Source: Nitrospirillum amazonense (GTDB lineage: Bacteria; Pseudomonadota; Alphaproteobacteria; Azospirillales; Azospirillaceae). From it: a stretch of DNA of 64,000 bases. The DNA is taken from assembly GCF_007828045.1 (NCBI RefSeq), contig NZ_VITN01000007.1, positions 213,972-277,971 on the forward strand. Direction: 5' to 3'. The notes below the pieces were generated by a model. The model had not been told where the DNA came from. It ran no database searches and saw only the letters and a list, made by a program, of their open reading frames with translations. This document shows positions 53,629 through 62,560 of the stretch, piece after piece (position 1 is the stretch's first letter; the number at the start of each line of letters is the position of its first letter). The translations under genes were made by a program, and so were the position numbers.

Positions 53629-54603
53629 ATGGGATTCAAGGCGGAATGGGGGTCGGCGCGTCTGCTGGCCACCCGCGAACTGGCGGATGGCATCCGCCAA
53701 TTCGACATCCAGCCGGAGGGGCCGGTGCCGGCCTACGGCCCTGGATCGCACATCCAGGTTCAGGTGCTGATCGGCGGCCGGCCGGACGTGCGCCACTATT
53801 CCCTGGTGGGGGAGCCGGGCGACGGCATCCTGCGCATCGCGGTGAAGCGGCTGCCGGACAGCCGGGGCGGTTCCGCCTACATGTGGGGCCTGACGCCGGG
53901 CGCGCGCCTGACCATCAGCGCGCCCCTGAACCATTTCCAGCTGTCGGCCGGCCGGCCCGATCACCTGCTGATCGCCGGTGGCATCGGCATCACCCCCATC
54001 CTGGCGATGGCGCGCGCGCTGGTGCGCCGGGACGCCGCCGTCCGCCTGCTCTACGCCGCCCGCCGCGCCATGGACCTGGCCTTCGCGGAGGAATTGCGGA
54101 CGCTGCTCGGAGACCGGCTGCAGGTCTTTCTGGACGCCGAGGGCCAGGCCATCGACTTCAGGGCCGAGCTGGCGCGCGTGGCGCCGGGGGGTGAGGTCTA
54201 TATCTGCGGCCCTGCGCCCATGATGGCGGTGGCGCGCCAGGCGTGGGCCGCCCTGGGCCGCCCGCCGTCCGATTTCCGGCTTGAGACGTTTGGCGCCGGC
54301 GGCGCCGCGCCAGCCCAGCCCTTCATCGCCCGGGTGCCGCGCCTGAACCTGACGGTGACCGTGCGCCCCGACCAGACCCTGCTGTCGGCCCTGCGGGAGG
54401 CCGGCGCGGACCTGATGTACGACTGCCGCCGCGGGGAGTGCGGACTCTGCGCCTTGGACGTGGTGGATGTGGCCGGCGGCACCTTGGACCACCGCGACGT
54501 CTTCCTCAGCGACCGGCAAAAGGCGGAGGGCCGCCAGATGTGCGTCTGCGTTTCCCGCGCCACCGGCACGGTGACGCTGGATACGGGCGATAGGGTCGAA
54601 TAG
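53629..54603 (+). CDS. vanB: Vanillate demethylase reductase-type ferredoxin oxidoreductase
   Basis: A 324-residue reductase of the phthalate dioxygenase reductase family. Its parts, in order, are an FMN/FAD-binding barrel (YGPGSHIQVQ, VRHYSLVGEPGDG), an NADH domain (LLIAGGIGITPILAMARALV, VYICGPAPMMAVARQAW) and a C-terminal plant-type [2Fe-2S] domain (YDCRRGECGLCALDVVD, with the fourth Cys in QMCVCVSRA). It supplies electrons to VanA. GGGAGG lies before the ATG. Confidence 0.87.
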   Translation: MGFKAEWGSARLLATRELADGIRQFDIQPEGPVPAYGPGSHIQVQVLIGGRPDVRHYSLVGEPGDGILRIAVKRLPDSRGGSAYMWGLTPGARLTISAPLNHFQLSAGRPDHLLIAGGIGITPILAMARALVRRDAAVRLLYAARRAMDLAFAEELRTLLGDRLQVFLDAEGQAIDFRAELARVAPGGEVYICGPAPMMAVARQAWAALGRPPSDFRLETFGAGGAAPAQPFIARVPRLNLTVTVRPDQTLLSALREAGADLMYDCRRGECGLCALDVVDVAGGTLDHRDVFLSDRQKAEGRQMCVCVSRATGTVTLDTGDRVE

Positions 54604-54608
54604 GGCAA

Positions 54609-55454
54609 TTACAACGATACGGCCCGCTGGGCATCCAGGACACGGATGTCAGGTCCGTGCAGGACCACGGCGGACAGGCGGCCGCTGCGGTAGGCACCAG
54701 TGTCCACCGCGATGCGCTGCGGCAGGATATCGACGTCCGGCACGATGGTGTGGCCGTGGACGATGACCTTCTCGTGCGGCCCCTCGGCCAGCATGAAGGG
54801 GGCGCGGATCCACAGCATGTCTTCCGGCGTCTGTTCGGCCAAGGGCCGGCCGGGGCGTATGCCGGCGTGGACGAAGGCATAATCGCCGTAGACGACTTGA
54901 TAAGCCAGGTTGTCCAGAAAGCGGCGGTGCGACGGGGGCAGCTGGGCGGCCAGCGCCTCGCTCAGCGCCATGGCCTGCAGCACCGCCGGCCCTTCCAGCA
55001 CCACGGGCAGGCCATAGCTGCGCAAGGTGGCCGGGCCGCCGAAGTCCAGCCAGCGCAGGGCGGCCATGGGGTCGTCCAGGAAGTCCAGCATGGTTTGTTC
55101 GTGGTTGCCGCGCAGGCAATGGCGGGTGAAGCCGGGCAACATGTCGTCCAGGGTGCGGCCGGCCGGGTCGGCGCCGCCGTGCAGCAGGTCGACGACCCCG
55201 CGACTGTCCGGACCCCGGTCGACATAATCGCCCAGCATGATCAGCACGGCCGTCAGGGGGCCGTGGCACTCCACCATCTGGGCGTGGTCCCGGGCGATGG
55301 CGTCAAGCAAGCGGCGCAGCAATCCCAGTTCACCGTGGACGTCGCCCACGGCATAGAGGACATGCCCATCCGGCGCCCGGGGCGCCGTCCGGTCGGGACG
55401 GGCCTGGGCCGGCCTGAGGGCGGCGCGCAGTCGGTTCAGCATCGCGAATGACAT
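54609..55454 (-). CDS. Calcineurin-like metallophosphoesterase
   Basis: A 281-residue phosphatase of the bacterial PrpA/ApaH-like serine/threonine phosphatase group. All metal motifs are present: VGDVHGELGLL, LGDYVDRGPDSRG, LRGNHEQ, FVHAGIRPG and VIVHGHTIV. It should be cytoplasmic. Protein phosphate or nucleotide substrates cannot be distinguished. It is convergent with vanB with only five bases between the stops. Confidence 0.87.
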   Translation of the reverse strand: MSFAMLNRLRAALRPAQARPDRTAPRAPDGHVLYAVGDVHGELGLLRRLLDAIARDHAQMVECHGPLTAVLIMLGDYVDRGPDSRGVVDLLHGGADPAGRTLDDMLPGFTRHCLRGNHEQTMLDFLDDPMAALRWLDFGGPATLRSYGLPVVLEGPAVLQAMALSEALAAQLPPSHRRFLDNLAYQVVYGDYAFVHAGIRPGRPLAEQTPEDMLWIRAPFMLAEGPHEKVIVHGHTIVPDVDILPQRIAVDTGAYRSGRLSAVVLHGPDIRVLDAQRAVSL

Positions 55455-55569
55455 CCGGCAAGGATGCGGGTGGGGTGAAACCGACGGTAAGGGCTGGGCG
55501 TTCCCCTGTCACCATCGTTGCCATCGGGGCGACCCTGCGCGGATCGGGACGCCAGGGCGTGGCGGGTGT

Positions 55570-56034
55570 TCAGGCGGTCCCGGCCAGGCTGGCGGGCAGC
55601 GGCAAATCCAGCAAGCCGGCCAGGGTGCGGCGGGGTTTCACCAGGTCGGCCAGGGTATAGTCGTCCAGCACGGCCAGGAAGGCCTGCAGCGCCTCCTTCA
55701 AGGCGGACTTCAGCACGCAGGTGGGATTCAGGCGGCACAGGGCGGGTGAGGCGCTGGAGAAGCACTCCAGGATGTCCAGTTCCTGCTCCGTGGCGCGGAC
55801 GACCTCGCCCAGGCGGATGTCTTCCGCGTTGCGGCCCAGGCGCAGCCCGCCGCCCCGTCCGCGCACGGCCTCGACGTATCCCAGCTGGCTCAGCTGATGC
55901 ACCACCTTCATCAGGTGGTTTTTCGAGATGTCGTAGGTCTGGGCGATGTCGTTGATGGTGGCCAGGCCGTCGGACTTCAGCGCCAGGAACACCAGCGTGC
56001 GCAACGCGTAATCCGTATAGCTCGACAGCCGCAT
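55570..56034 (-). CDS. nsrR: NsrR-type Rrf2 nitric-oxide-sensing repressor
   Basis: A 154-residue Rrf2-family regulator. A winged helix (SSYTDYALRTLVFLALKSDG, ISKNHLMKVVHQLSQLGYVE) is followed by the cluster-binding cysteines at 91, 100 and 106 (LECF...LCRLNPTC), the spacing typical of NsrR. NO damages its iron-sulfur cluster and releases target promoters. GAGGGT precedes the ATG at 56034. It is divergent from cioAB, with nnrS beyond, so these are the obvious targets. Confidence 0.87.
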   Translation of the reverse strand: MRLSSYTDYALRTLVFLALKSDGLATINDIAQTYDISKNHLMKVVHQLSQLGYVEAVRGRGGGLRLGRNAEDIRLGEVVRATEQELDILECFSSASPALCRLNPTCVLKSALKEALQAFLAVLDDYTLADLVKPRRTLAGLLDLPLPASLAGTA

Positions 56035-56334
56035 GGGCACCCTCAAAACAGCATGAAGAATACATCTATACCCCATACACAGGGTCATGTTCGCCGGTTT
56101 TGTTATGGGTGTCATGTGGTGCTGATCGTGACGACCGGAATTGGACGATGCCAACCGGTTCCGACAAGTTACCGCAAAAATCACCAATCATTTCCAGGCT
56201 CAGTGCCTTAGACAATTCGACCGCTGGACGGTTCGCCCGATCAAGCGGATCTTGAGCGCTTCTGAACGCCAGGGGCATTTTCAACCGCGGACAGGCTCCA
56301 CCCCCCGGCGGCCTTTGAGAGGGAGACCAGTCCC
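56035..56334. promoter_or_regulatory. Divergent nsrR-cioA control region
   Basis: 300 bases between divergent starts. TTGG-ACGATG-CCAA at 56141-56154 has TTG-N8-CAA spacing and could be a weak Crp/Fnr box. TCAAG-CGGAT-CTTGA lies at 56241-56255. Next to nsrR, AGATGTATTC (minus strand, ~56060) resembles an NsrR half-site. None of these is decisive. Confidence 0.35.
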
Positions 56335-57771
56335 ATGTCCACCGACCGCCTGTTGGATCCCCTGATCCTGTCCCGGTTGCAATTCGTCTGGGTGGTGGCC
56401 TGGCACATCCTGCTGCCGGCCTTCACCGTGGGGATCGCCTCTTACATCGCCATGCTGGAAGGGCTGCACGCCTGGACCAAGAATCCCGTCTACCTGAGGA
56501 TTTCCAAGTTCTGGATCCGCCTGTTCGCCGTCACCTTCGGCATGGGCGTGGTCAGCGGCATCGTCATGCCCTTTCAGTTCGGCACGAACTGGAGCCGTTT
56601 CACCGACGCCGCCTCCAACGTGGTGGGGCCGCTGTTCGCCTATGAAGGCCTGACGGCGTTCTTTCTGGAGGCCGCCTTCCTGGGCGTGCTGCTGTTCGGG
56701 CGCAAGCTGGTGCCGCCCTGGGCCCATTTCGTGGCGGCCAGCATGGTGGCCCTGGGCACCCTGCTGTCCACCTTCTGGATCCTGGCGGTGAACAGCTGGA
56801 TGCAGACGCCCCAGGGCTATACCATCGTCGATGGGCGCTTCTTCCCCGCCAGCTGGGTGGATATCATCTTCAGCCCCAGCTTCCCCTACCGCCTGGCCCA
56901 CGTGGTCAGCGGCTTCTATGTCACCACCGCCTTTGTCGTGCTGGCGGTGGCGGCCTATACCCTGCGCAAGGGCCGTTTCCCGGATGAGGGACGGGTGATG
57001 ATGCGCATGGCGCTGGGCTTCCTCACCCTGTTCGTGCCGCTGCAGATCGTGCTGGGCGACATGCATGGCCTGAACACCCTGGAACATCAGCCGGCCAAGC
57101 TGGCCGCCATGGAAGGGCTGTGGGAGGGCGGGCAGGGCGTCCCGGCTTCGCTGTTCGGTTTCCCCGACCAGAAGGCGGAAACCAACCATTTCGAAATCAC
57201 CGTGCCCAAGCTGGGCAGCCTGTACCTCACCCACCATTGGGATGGGGCGGTGAAGGGGCTGAAGGATTTCCCCGCCGACCAACGGCCGCCGGTGATCGTC
57301 GTCTACTGGGCCTTCCGCGTCATGGTGGGGGTGGGCTTGGCCATGCTGGCCATCGTCGGCGTGGGCTGGCTGCTGCGCTGGTCCGGGCGGCTTTACACGG
57401 CGGGGTGGTACCTGCGCGGTCTGCAATGGGCGGGGCCTCTTGGCTTCATCGCCGTGCTGGCCGGCTGGACCACGACGGAGGTGGGGCGCCAGCCCTGGAC
57501 CGTCTACGGCCTGATGCGCACGGCGGACTCGGTGACGCCATCCCTGACCGGCGGGGACGTCATCCTGTCATTGCTGATGTACATGGCGGTCTACCTGCTG
57601 ATCTACCCCACGGGTCTGCTGCTCCTGCGCCGTATCGTGCGCAACGGGCCGCTGGATCATGATGTGGAGAACGACACGCCGGTGGAAAGCGGCCGGCCGG
57701 CCCAGCCGGTGGCAGCCCTGCCGCTGGCCCAACTTCCCGAGGGACATGCTGCGGAGGGACATACGCCATGA
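56335..57771 (+). CDS. cioA: Cyanide-insensitive bd-type quinol oxidase subunit I
   Basis: A 478-residue, nine-helix membrane subunit that carries the hemes and oxidises quinol while reducing oxygen. The start (LILSRLQFVWVVAWHILLPA) includes the conserved heme His; GWTTTEVGRQPWTVYGLMRT is the family signature. The quinol loop is short, as in CioA rather than long-loop E. coli CydA. bd-type oxidases resist NO and cyanide, which fits the nsrR and nnrS neighbours. cioB overlaps its stop by 4 bases. Confidence 0.92.
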   Translation: MSTDRLLDPLILSRLQFVWVVAWHILLPAFTVGIASYIAMLEGLHAWTKNPVYLRISKFWIRLFAVTFGMGVVSGIVMPFQFGTNWSRFTDAASNVVGPLFAYEGLTAFFLEAAFLGVLLFGRKLVPPWAHFVAASMVALGTLLSTFWILAVNSWMQTPQGYTIVDGRFFPASWVDIIFSPSFPYRLAHVVSGFYVTTAFVVLAVAAYTLRKGRFPDEGRVMMRMALGFLTLFVPLQIVLGDMHGLNTLEHQPAKLAAMEGLWEGGQGVPASLFGFPDQKAETNHFEITVPKLGSLYLTHHWDGAVKGLKDFPADQRPPVIVVYWAFRVMVGVGLAMLAIVGVGWLLRWSGRLYTAGWYLRGLQWAGPLGFIAVLAGWTTTEVGRQPWTVYGLMRTADSVTPSLTGGDVILSLLMYMAVYLLIYPTGLLLLRRIVRNGPLDHDVENDTPVESGRPAQPVAALPLAQLPEGHAAEGHTP

Positions 57772-58781
57772 ACGGCCCCATGCTCGACCTGGTCGGCGTC
57801 TGGACGGTGATCCTGGGCGCCGGCGTCTTCTTCTACGTGCTGCTGGATGGGTTCGACCTGGGCGTGGGCATGCTCTACGGCCTGAACCCCGACAGCACGT
57901 CGCGCGGCATCATCATGAACTCCATCGCCCCCATCTGGGACGGTAACGAGACCTGGCTGATCCTGGGCGGCTTGGCCCTGCTGGCGGCCTTTCCCCTGGC
58001 CTTCGCCATCATCATCCCGGCCTTGTATTTCCCCGTGCTGCTGATGCTGCTGGCCCTTATCTTTCGTGGCGTGGCCTTCGAGTTCCGCTTCAAGGACAAG
58101 GAGCACCGGGGCTTCTGGGACAACGCCTTCGCCTACGGTTCCGCCGTCGCCACCTTCGCCCAGGGTACGGTGCTGGGCGCCTTCATCCAGGGCTTCCAGG
58201 TGGAGGGGCGGCAGTTTACCGGCGGCTCCTTCGATTGGCTGACGCCGTTTTCCGTCATGACGGGCGTGGCCCTGATGGCGGGCTACACCCTGCTGGGCGC
58301 CGGCTGGCTGATCCTGAAGACCGAGGGGGGCCTGCAGGACTGGGCGCGGGTGCAGGGGCGGCGGGCGCTGATCCTGGTGCTGGTTGGCATTGGCATCGTC
58401 AGCCTGTGGACGCCCTACGCCGAGCCCGACATTGCCCAGCGCTGGTTCACCTGGCCCAACATCGTCTTCCTGGCGCCGGTGCCCCTCGCCAGCGCGGTGC
58501 TGGCCTGGGCCACCTGGCGCAGCCTGGGTCGGGACCATCACGCCTGGCCCTTCGTTTATGGCATCGGCCTGTTCATCACCGCCTACCTGGGCCTGGCCAT
58601 CAGCCTGTGGCCCAACATCGTGCCCCACAGGTATTCGCTGTGGGACGCCGCCAGCTCGGAAAGCACCCAGGCCTTCCTGCTGGTGGGCACGCTGTTCCTG
58701 CTGCCCATCATCCTGCTGTATAGCGGCTGGTCCTATTGGGTCTTCCGCGGCAAGGTTAAGGCGGACGCGGGCTATCATTGA
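57768..58781 (+). CDS. cioB: Cyanide-insensitive bd-type quinol oxidase subunit II
   Basis: A 337-residue membrane partner of CioA. It starts near GVWTVILGAGVFFYVLLDGF with the conserved FDLGVGMLYGLNPD, then IAPIWDGNETWLILGGLALL and FRGVAFEFRFK. Length and helices match CydB/CioB. No small CydX-like gene is evident after it. It ends at a GC-rich hairpin shared with convergent nnrS. Confidence 0.92.
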   Translation: MNGPMLDLVGVWTVILGAGVFFYVLLDGFDLGVGMLYGLNPDSTSRGIIMNSIAPIWDGNETWLILGGLALLAAFPLAFAIIIPALYFPVLLMLLALIFRGVAFEFRFKDKEHRGFWDNAFAYGSAVATFAQGTVLGAFIQGFQVEGRQFTGGSFDWLTPFSVMTGVALMAGYTLLGAGWLILKTEGGLQDWARVQGRRALILVLVGIGIVSLWTPYAEPDIAQRWFTWPNIVFLAPVPLASAVLAWATWRSLGRDHHAWPFVYGIGLFITAYLGLAISLWPNIVPHRYSLWDAASSESTQAFLLVGTLFLLPIILLYSGWSYWVFRGKVKADAGYH

Positions 58782-58790
58782 AGCGGCGGC

Positions 58791-58814
58791 GGGACCGGCC
58801 CCCGCGCCGGTCCC
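58791..58814. terminator. Bidirectional hairpin between cioB and nnrS
   Basis: GGGACCGGC (58791-58799) and GCCGGTCCC (58806-58814) form a perfect 9-bp stem with a 6-base loop, between two convergent stops. There is no T-run on either side. Confidence 0.55.
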
Positions 58815-58824
58815 GTCAACCCGC

Positions 58825-60030
58825 TCAGGCCGTCACGCGGGGTCGGCACCAATAGGGGGCGTAGCGGCCGGCGAACAGGACGAAGGCCGTGATCCACAAC
58901 AGGGCCGACAGACCCAGCAACAGCATGGGCAGGCCGCCCATCAGGCTGGCGACGATGCGGGATAGCGCGGCGCCGTTGACCATCAGATAGATCCCGACCG
59001 TCACGCGGTCGGCCGTCAGCGCCCGGCCGGTGTGGCCCAGCGACGCCCGGCTCATGACCGCCAGCATCATGGTGCCGATGGATCCGGCGGTCAGGGCGTG
59101 GATGGCGGCGGCGGTCGGCACCGCGGCGCTCAGCAGCGTGCCGGCCAGCAGGGCCGCCCCCACCACCACCCACAGATAGCCCAGGTGCAGGACGGTCAGC
59201 AGCGGCTCGGCCAGCGTGGTCCAGCCCCGCCAGCGGACCAGGCGCGCCAGGTTGGCGGCGCTGGCCAGCAGCAACAGGCCACCGGCGAGGGCGGTGCCCA
59301 ACCCACGGCCGTTGGCCAGGAAGGTCCAGGCCAGCAGGCCGGTGTGCAGGCTGGCCAGTGCCAGTCGATCGACTGGGCCGGTGCTGGCCGGGGGCAGGGC
59401 GGTGGCGCCCCGCTTCACCAGCCAGTTGCGGGTGAAGGCCGGGATGATGCGTCCGCCGATGGCGGAGATCAGGATGATGACGGCGGCCAGGCCCAGGCGC
59501 CAGCCCAGGCCGTTGGGCACGGCGACACCTGCGCCCTCCGCGACCATCAGCCCATCGGCGATGGTCAGCACCAACAGGGGCACCGTCATCACCAGGTTGC
59601 GCCAGTTGCGCGCGGCCACCACCTGGGGCGCGGCGTAGGCGGCCAGCGCCAGAGGTAGGCCGGCGTCGACGGCGCCCACCAGGATGGCCGGCGGTGTGGA
59701 GACCAGCGCGGCGAGCGCCAGCAGCCGCCCCGCCAGCCACAGGGCGACCAGGGCCCCCAAGGGCCTGCCGCGCAAGGCCGGCCGGCCGGTCCAGTTGGGA
59801 ATGGCTGTCAGGATGAAGCCCGCCACCCCCGCCATGACGAAGCCGAACAGCATCTCATGGATGTGCCAAGCCAGCGGATCCAGGACACGGGGCCCGACGA
59901 TGGCGCCGCTCAGAAGCGCCACCCACAGGCCCAGCGCGACGGCGGCCCACACCGCCGCCGCCAGGAAGAAAGGACGAAACCCCTCGGCCAGCAGCATGGG
60001 GCCGGCATAAGGACGGGGCGCGGTGGCCAT
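58825..60030 (-). CDS. nnrS: NnrS family membrane protein
   Basis: A 401-residue heme- and copper-containing membrane protein with about twelve helices. NnrS proteins protect against NO-driven iron-sulfur and metabolic damage in many denitrifiers. The N-terminal motif GFRPFFLAAAVWA, WHIHEMLFGFVMAGVAGFIL and NWTGRPALRGRPLGALV are diagnostic. A Crp/Fnr-type box 76-89 bases upstream of the start nearly copies the one before pseudoazurin. Confidence 0.92.
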   Translation of the reverse strand: MATAPRPYAGPMLLAEGFRPFFLAAAVWAAVALGLWVALLSGAIVGPRVLDPLAWHIHEMLFGFVMAGVAGFILTAIPNWTGRPALRGRPLGALVALWLAGRLLALAALVSTPPAILVGAVDAGLPLALAAYAAPQVVAARNWRNLVMTVPLLVLTIADGLMVAEGAGVAVPNGLGWRLGLAAVIILISAIGGRIIPAFTRNWLVKRGATALPPASTGPVDRLALASLHTGLLAWTFLANGRGLGTALAGGLLLLASAANLARLVRWRGWTTLAEPLLTVLHLGYLWVVVGAALLAGTLLSAAVPTAAAIHALTAGSIGTMMLAVMSRASLGHTGRALTADRVTVGIYLMVNGAALSRIVASLMGGLPMLLLGLSALLWITAFVLFAGRYAPYWCRPRVTA

Positions 60031-60105
60031 GGCAAAACCCTCCGGACAAGAGCGCCGAACCCGGCGCGATCCTGCTCAGGATGGGCTTTCCACCGACGGC
60101 CATCG

Positions 60106-60119
60106 TTGTGCTGGCGCAA
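60106..60119 (-). promoter_or_regulatory. Crp/Fnr-type (Dnr/NnrR-like) box before nnrS
   Basis: Read on the minus strand it is TTGCGCCAGCACAA, 13 of 14 bases identical to the pseudoazurin box. Its centre is about 82 bases before the nnrS ATG, similar to the pseudoazurin spacing. Upstream control of nnrS by NnrR/Dnr regulators is well established in other bacteria. Confidence 0.62.
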
Positions 60120-60265
60120 ACCCCACGTCTGCCACTGAAGAACGCCGTTTCCCATCAAAGCCCCCCCAGGCCTGCGACCGCAGGCCCCGGAGTTTTCCGG
60201 GGAGCGTCAGCGGACTGGAAAACGAGGATGGCAAGCGGGCGGATGCCCGCGCCCGCAGGGCCAAC

Positions 60266-60805
60266 TTACAAAGGCCAGTCGCTGCCGGTGACGAAAAGCT
60301 CCGCCAGGGCCTCAATGCCGGCCTGGTCTTGCGCGTCGAACCGGGCCGGGTTGGGGCTGTCCAGGTCGATGACGCCCAGCACCTGGCCATCCAGGATCAG
60401 CGGCACCACCAATTCGGAGCGCGAGGCCGCGTCGCAGGCGATGTGGCCGGGGAAGGCGTGCACATCCTCCACCAGCACGGACTGGCGCCGTTCCACGGCG
60501 GTGCCGCAGACGCCCCGGCCCACGGCGATGCGCACGCAGGCCGGCTTGCCCTGGAACGGGCCCAGCACCAGCTCGCGCGTGCCGCCCAGGTTGCCCCCAT
60601 CCAGGGTCTTGGGCGCGGCGTTGCGCATGAAGTAGAAGCCGGCCCAGTTCAGGTCGGGCAGGGTGGTGAACAGCAGCGCCGACAGGTTGGCGGCGTTGGC
60701 GATGGCGTCGCGCTCATCGGTCAGCAGACCGGTCAGGTCGGATTTCAGGTCGCTGTACAGCGTGGCCTTGTCGCGCGGGATGTCGCTGGTGCGGGCTTGG
60801 AACAT
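60266..60805 (-). CDS. msrC: Free methionine-(R)-sulfoxide reductase, GAF type
   Basis: A 179-residue GAF-domain enzyme that reduces free methionine-R-sulfoxide after oxidative stress. The signature is clear: LLFTTLPDLNWAGFYFM, GPFQGKPACVRIAVGRGVCG with the catalytic Cys, and ELVVPLILDGQVLGVIDLDS. Two conserved cysteines (PACVRI and RGVCGT) and the third (HIACDA) match fRMsr. It lies upstream of nnrS on the same strand, but the nnrS box in between suggests separate control. Confidence 0.88.
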   Translation of the reverse strand: MFQARTSDIPRDKATLYSDLKSDLTGLLTDERDAIANAANLSALLFTTLPDLNWAGFYFMRNAAPKTLDGGNLGGTRELVLGPFQGKPACVRIAVGRGVCGTAVERRQSVLVEDVHAFPGHIACDAASRSELVVPLILDGQVLGVIDLDSPNPARFDAQDQAGIEALAELFVTGSDWPL

Positions 60806-60841
60806 GGGAAGGCGTCCTCGGGGGCGAATGATGGCGCTGGC

Positions 60842-61552
60842 TCAGTCCAGCCGCGCCAGCCAGGGGGTGAATATACGCGACGCCTGGTCGGCGGCGCGGG
60901 CGGCCATCACAGTTCCGGCGGCGCGCAACTCCGGCACCGACAGGCGCGCGGCCGACAGTTCCGCCGCATGGCCGACATACCACAGGTCCAGGCGCGCCGG
61001 ATCGGCCTCGATATGAAACTGCAGGGCCAGGGCGTTTGTGCCATGGCTGTAGGCCTGGTTGGGATAAAGGCCGTTGCCGGCCAGGCGGGTGGCGCCCGGC
61101 GGCAGGTCAAAGGTGTCGCCGTGCCAGTGCAGCACCTGGGCCCCCGGCTCCCCCAATGGCGCCAGGCAGGACGCGTGCCCGGCCTCGGTCAGGTCCAAGG
61201 CACCCCAGCCGATCTCCTTGGCGGGACCGGCATAGACGCGGGATCCCAGGGCGCGGGCCATCAGCTGGGCGCCCAGGCAGATGCCCAGCACCGGCCGCCC
61301 AACTGCCAGCCGCCGTTCCAGCAGCGCGATCTCCCGGGTCAGGAAGGGATGTTCCGCTTCCTCATAAACGCCAATGGGGCCGCCCAGCACCACCAGCAGG
61401 TCGGCATCGGCGATGGCCGGGTCGGCCAGGTCATCCACCGGCGCCTCGCGATAGTCGACATCCCAGCCGCCGGCGGCCAGCACGGGCGCCAGCAGGCCCA
61501 GATCCTCGAACGCCACATGGCGCAGCGCCACGGCTTTCCTGGTACGCGGCAT
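60842..61552 (-). CDS. Class I glutamine amidotransferase-like protein
   Basis: A 236-residue stand-alone GATase-fold protein. The nucleophile elbow is GICLGAQ; the catalytic His and Glu are in LQFHIEAD; the oxyanion region is VVLGGPIGVYEE. It resembles GMP-synthase-like or GuaA-N-like amidotransferases often annotated as glutamine amidotransferase. No synthetase partner is adjacent, so it may act on gamma-glutamyl compounds. GGAGG precedes the ATG with good spacing. It lies 36 bases upstream of msrC. Confidence 0.82.
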   Translation of the reverse strand: MPRTRKAVALRHVAFEDLGLLAPVLAAGGWDVDYREAPVDDLADPAIADADLLVVLGGPIGVYEEAEHPFLTREIALLERRLAVGRPVLGICLGAQLMARALGSRVYAGPAKEIGWGALDLTEAGHASCLAPLGEPGAQVLHWHGDTFDLPPGATRLAGNGLYPNQAYSHGTNALALQFHIEADPARLDLWYVGHAAELSAARLSVPELRAAGTVMAARAADQASRIFTPWLARLD

Positions 61553-61628
61553 GGGAAACCTCCGGCAAGGGGGCAGGGTGGACCGTTATAGGCGGCGGTG
61601 CGGCCGGGCGGGTAGGGGATTCTGGGGC

Positions 61629-62384
61629 TTACTCCCGCCCCTCTTCCGCCACGGCCGTGAGGGCCGCCAGGTCGTGCAGGGTGATGCGGGACCGTCCCTG
61701 GGCGCGGCCGCTGGACAGCCAGCCTCGCTTTTCCCACGCTGCCAGGGTGCGGCTGGCGGTGTGCAAGGTGGTGCCGGACAGTTCCGCCAAATCCTTGCGG
61801 GTCAGGGGGAAGGCCAGCGCGGTCCCGGTGTCGGATGTCTTGCCGCGGGCCGCCAAGCGCAGCAGGGCGCGGGCCAGGCGCTGCTCCACCCTGCCGGTGG
61901 TAACCTCGCGCAGGCGATCCTGCACCTCCATCAGCCGGCGGCCGATGACCGTCACCAGGTTCAGGGCGATGGCCGGGTGGCGGGTGATCAGCTGGCGCAG
62001 GGACGCCTCGGTCCAGCGGATCTCCACGCTGTCGGCCACGGTTTCGGCGTCGGCCGGATAGAGGCGGTCGGTGAACAGCGGCACGCTGCCGAACATCTCG
62101 CCGGCGCCGATGAAGCGCAACGCCACCTGGGCGCCGGCGGCATTGGTCTGGCTGATGCGCACCCCGCCGCTCAGCAGGGCGTGGCAGTGCTGGGCCGGGT
62201 CGCCCTGATGGAACAGCGGCGTATGGCGGGGCACGGTGCGGATGAGGGCCACGGCCATCACCTCCGCCAGGCCGGGCACCTCAAGACCCCGGAACAGCTC
62301 CATCCCCGCCAGCGCCTGGGGTGGCCAGGGGGCGCTTTGGGCCGGGGCGGCGTGGGGGGCGGCGTGGGGTAGGGTGGACGGCAT
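61629..62384 (-). CDS. Crp/Fnr-family regulator, Dnr/NnrR-like
   Basis: A 251-residue regulator: a cyclic-nucleotide-type sensor barrel (LFHQGDPAQHCHALLSGGVR, FIGAGEMFGSVPLF), a dimer helix and a C-terminal winged helix (LTRKDLAELSGTTLHTASRT). The FNR cysteine cluster is absent, so it does not sense oxygen with a [4Fe-4S] cluster; a heme/NO sensor (Dnr type) fits better. The recognition helix has H-x-x-S-R instead of the FNR E-x-x-S-R, a variant I recall from alphaproteobacterial relatives. It is the likely reader of the boxes at 12936 and 60106. The ATG at 62384 gives a normal length. Confidence 0.85.
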   Translation of the reverse strand: MPSTLPHAAPHAAPAQSAPWPPQALAGMELFRGLEVPGLAEVMAVALIRTVPRHTPLFHQGDPAQHCHALLSGGVRISQTNAAGAQVALRFIGAGEMFGSVPLFTDRLYPADAETVADSVEIRWTEASLRQLITRHPAIALNLVTVIGRRLMEVQDRLREVTTGRVEQRLARALLRLAARGKTSDTGTALAFPLTRKDLAELSGTTLHTASRTLAAWEKRGWLSSGRAQGRSRITLHDLAALTAVAEEGRE

Positions 62385-62560
62385 GGGGCGAAAGGATAGC
62401 CCGGCCGGCGGGGACGGTGAAGGGCGGGATCCGGTCAGGCGGATGCGCTTTCGGCGGGGGAGGGATGAGCGATGGGCCGTTGCGCCGCTCCCCGGTCCCC
62501 CGCACCTTAACCGCAACGCCGCGTAGCGAAAGACGCGCCACCACATGGGAGAAACTCAGG

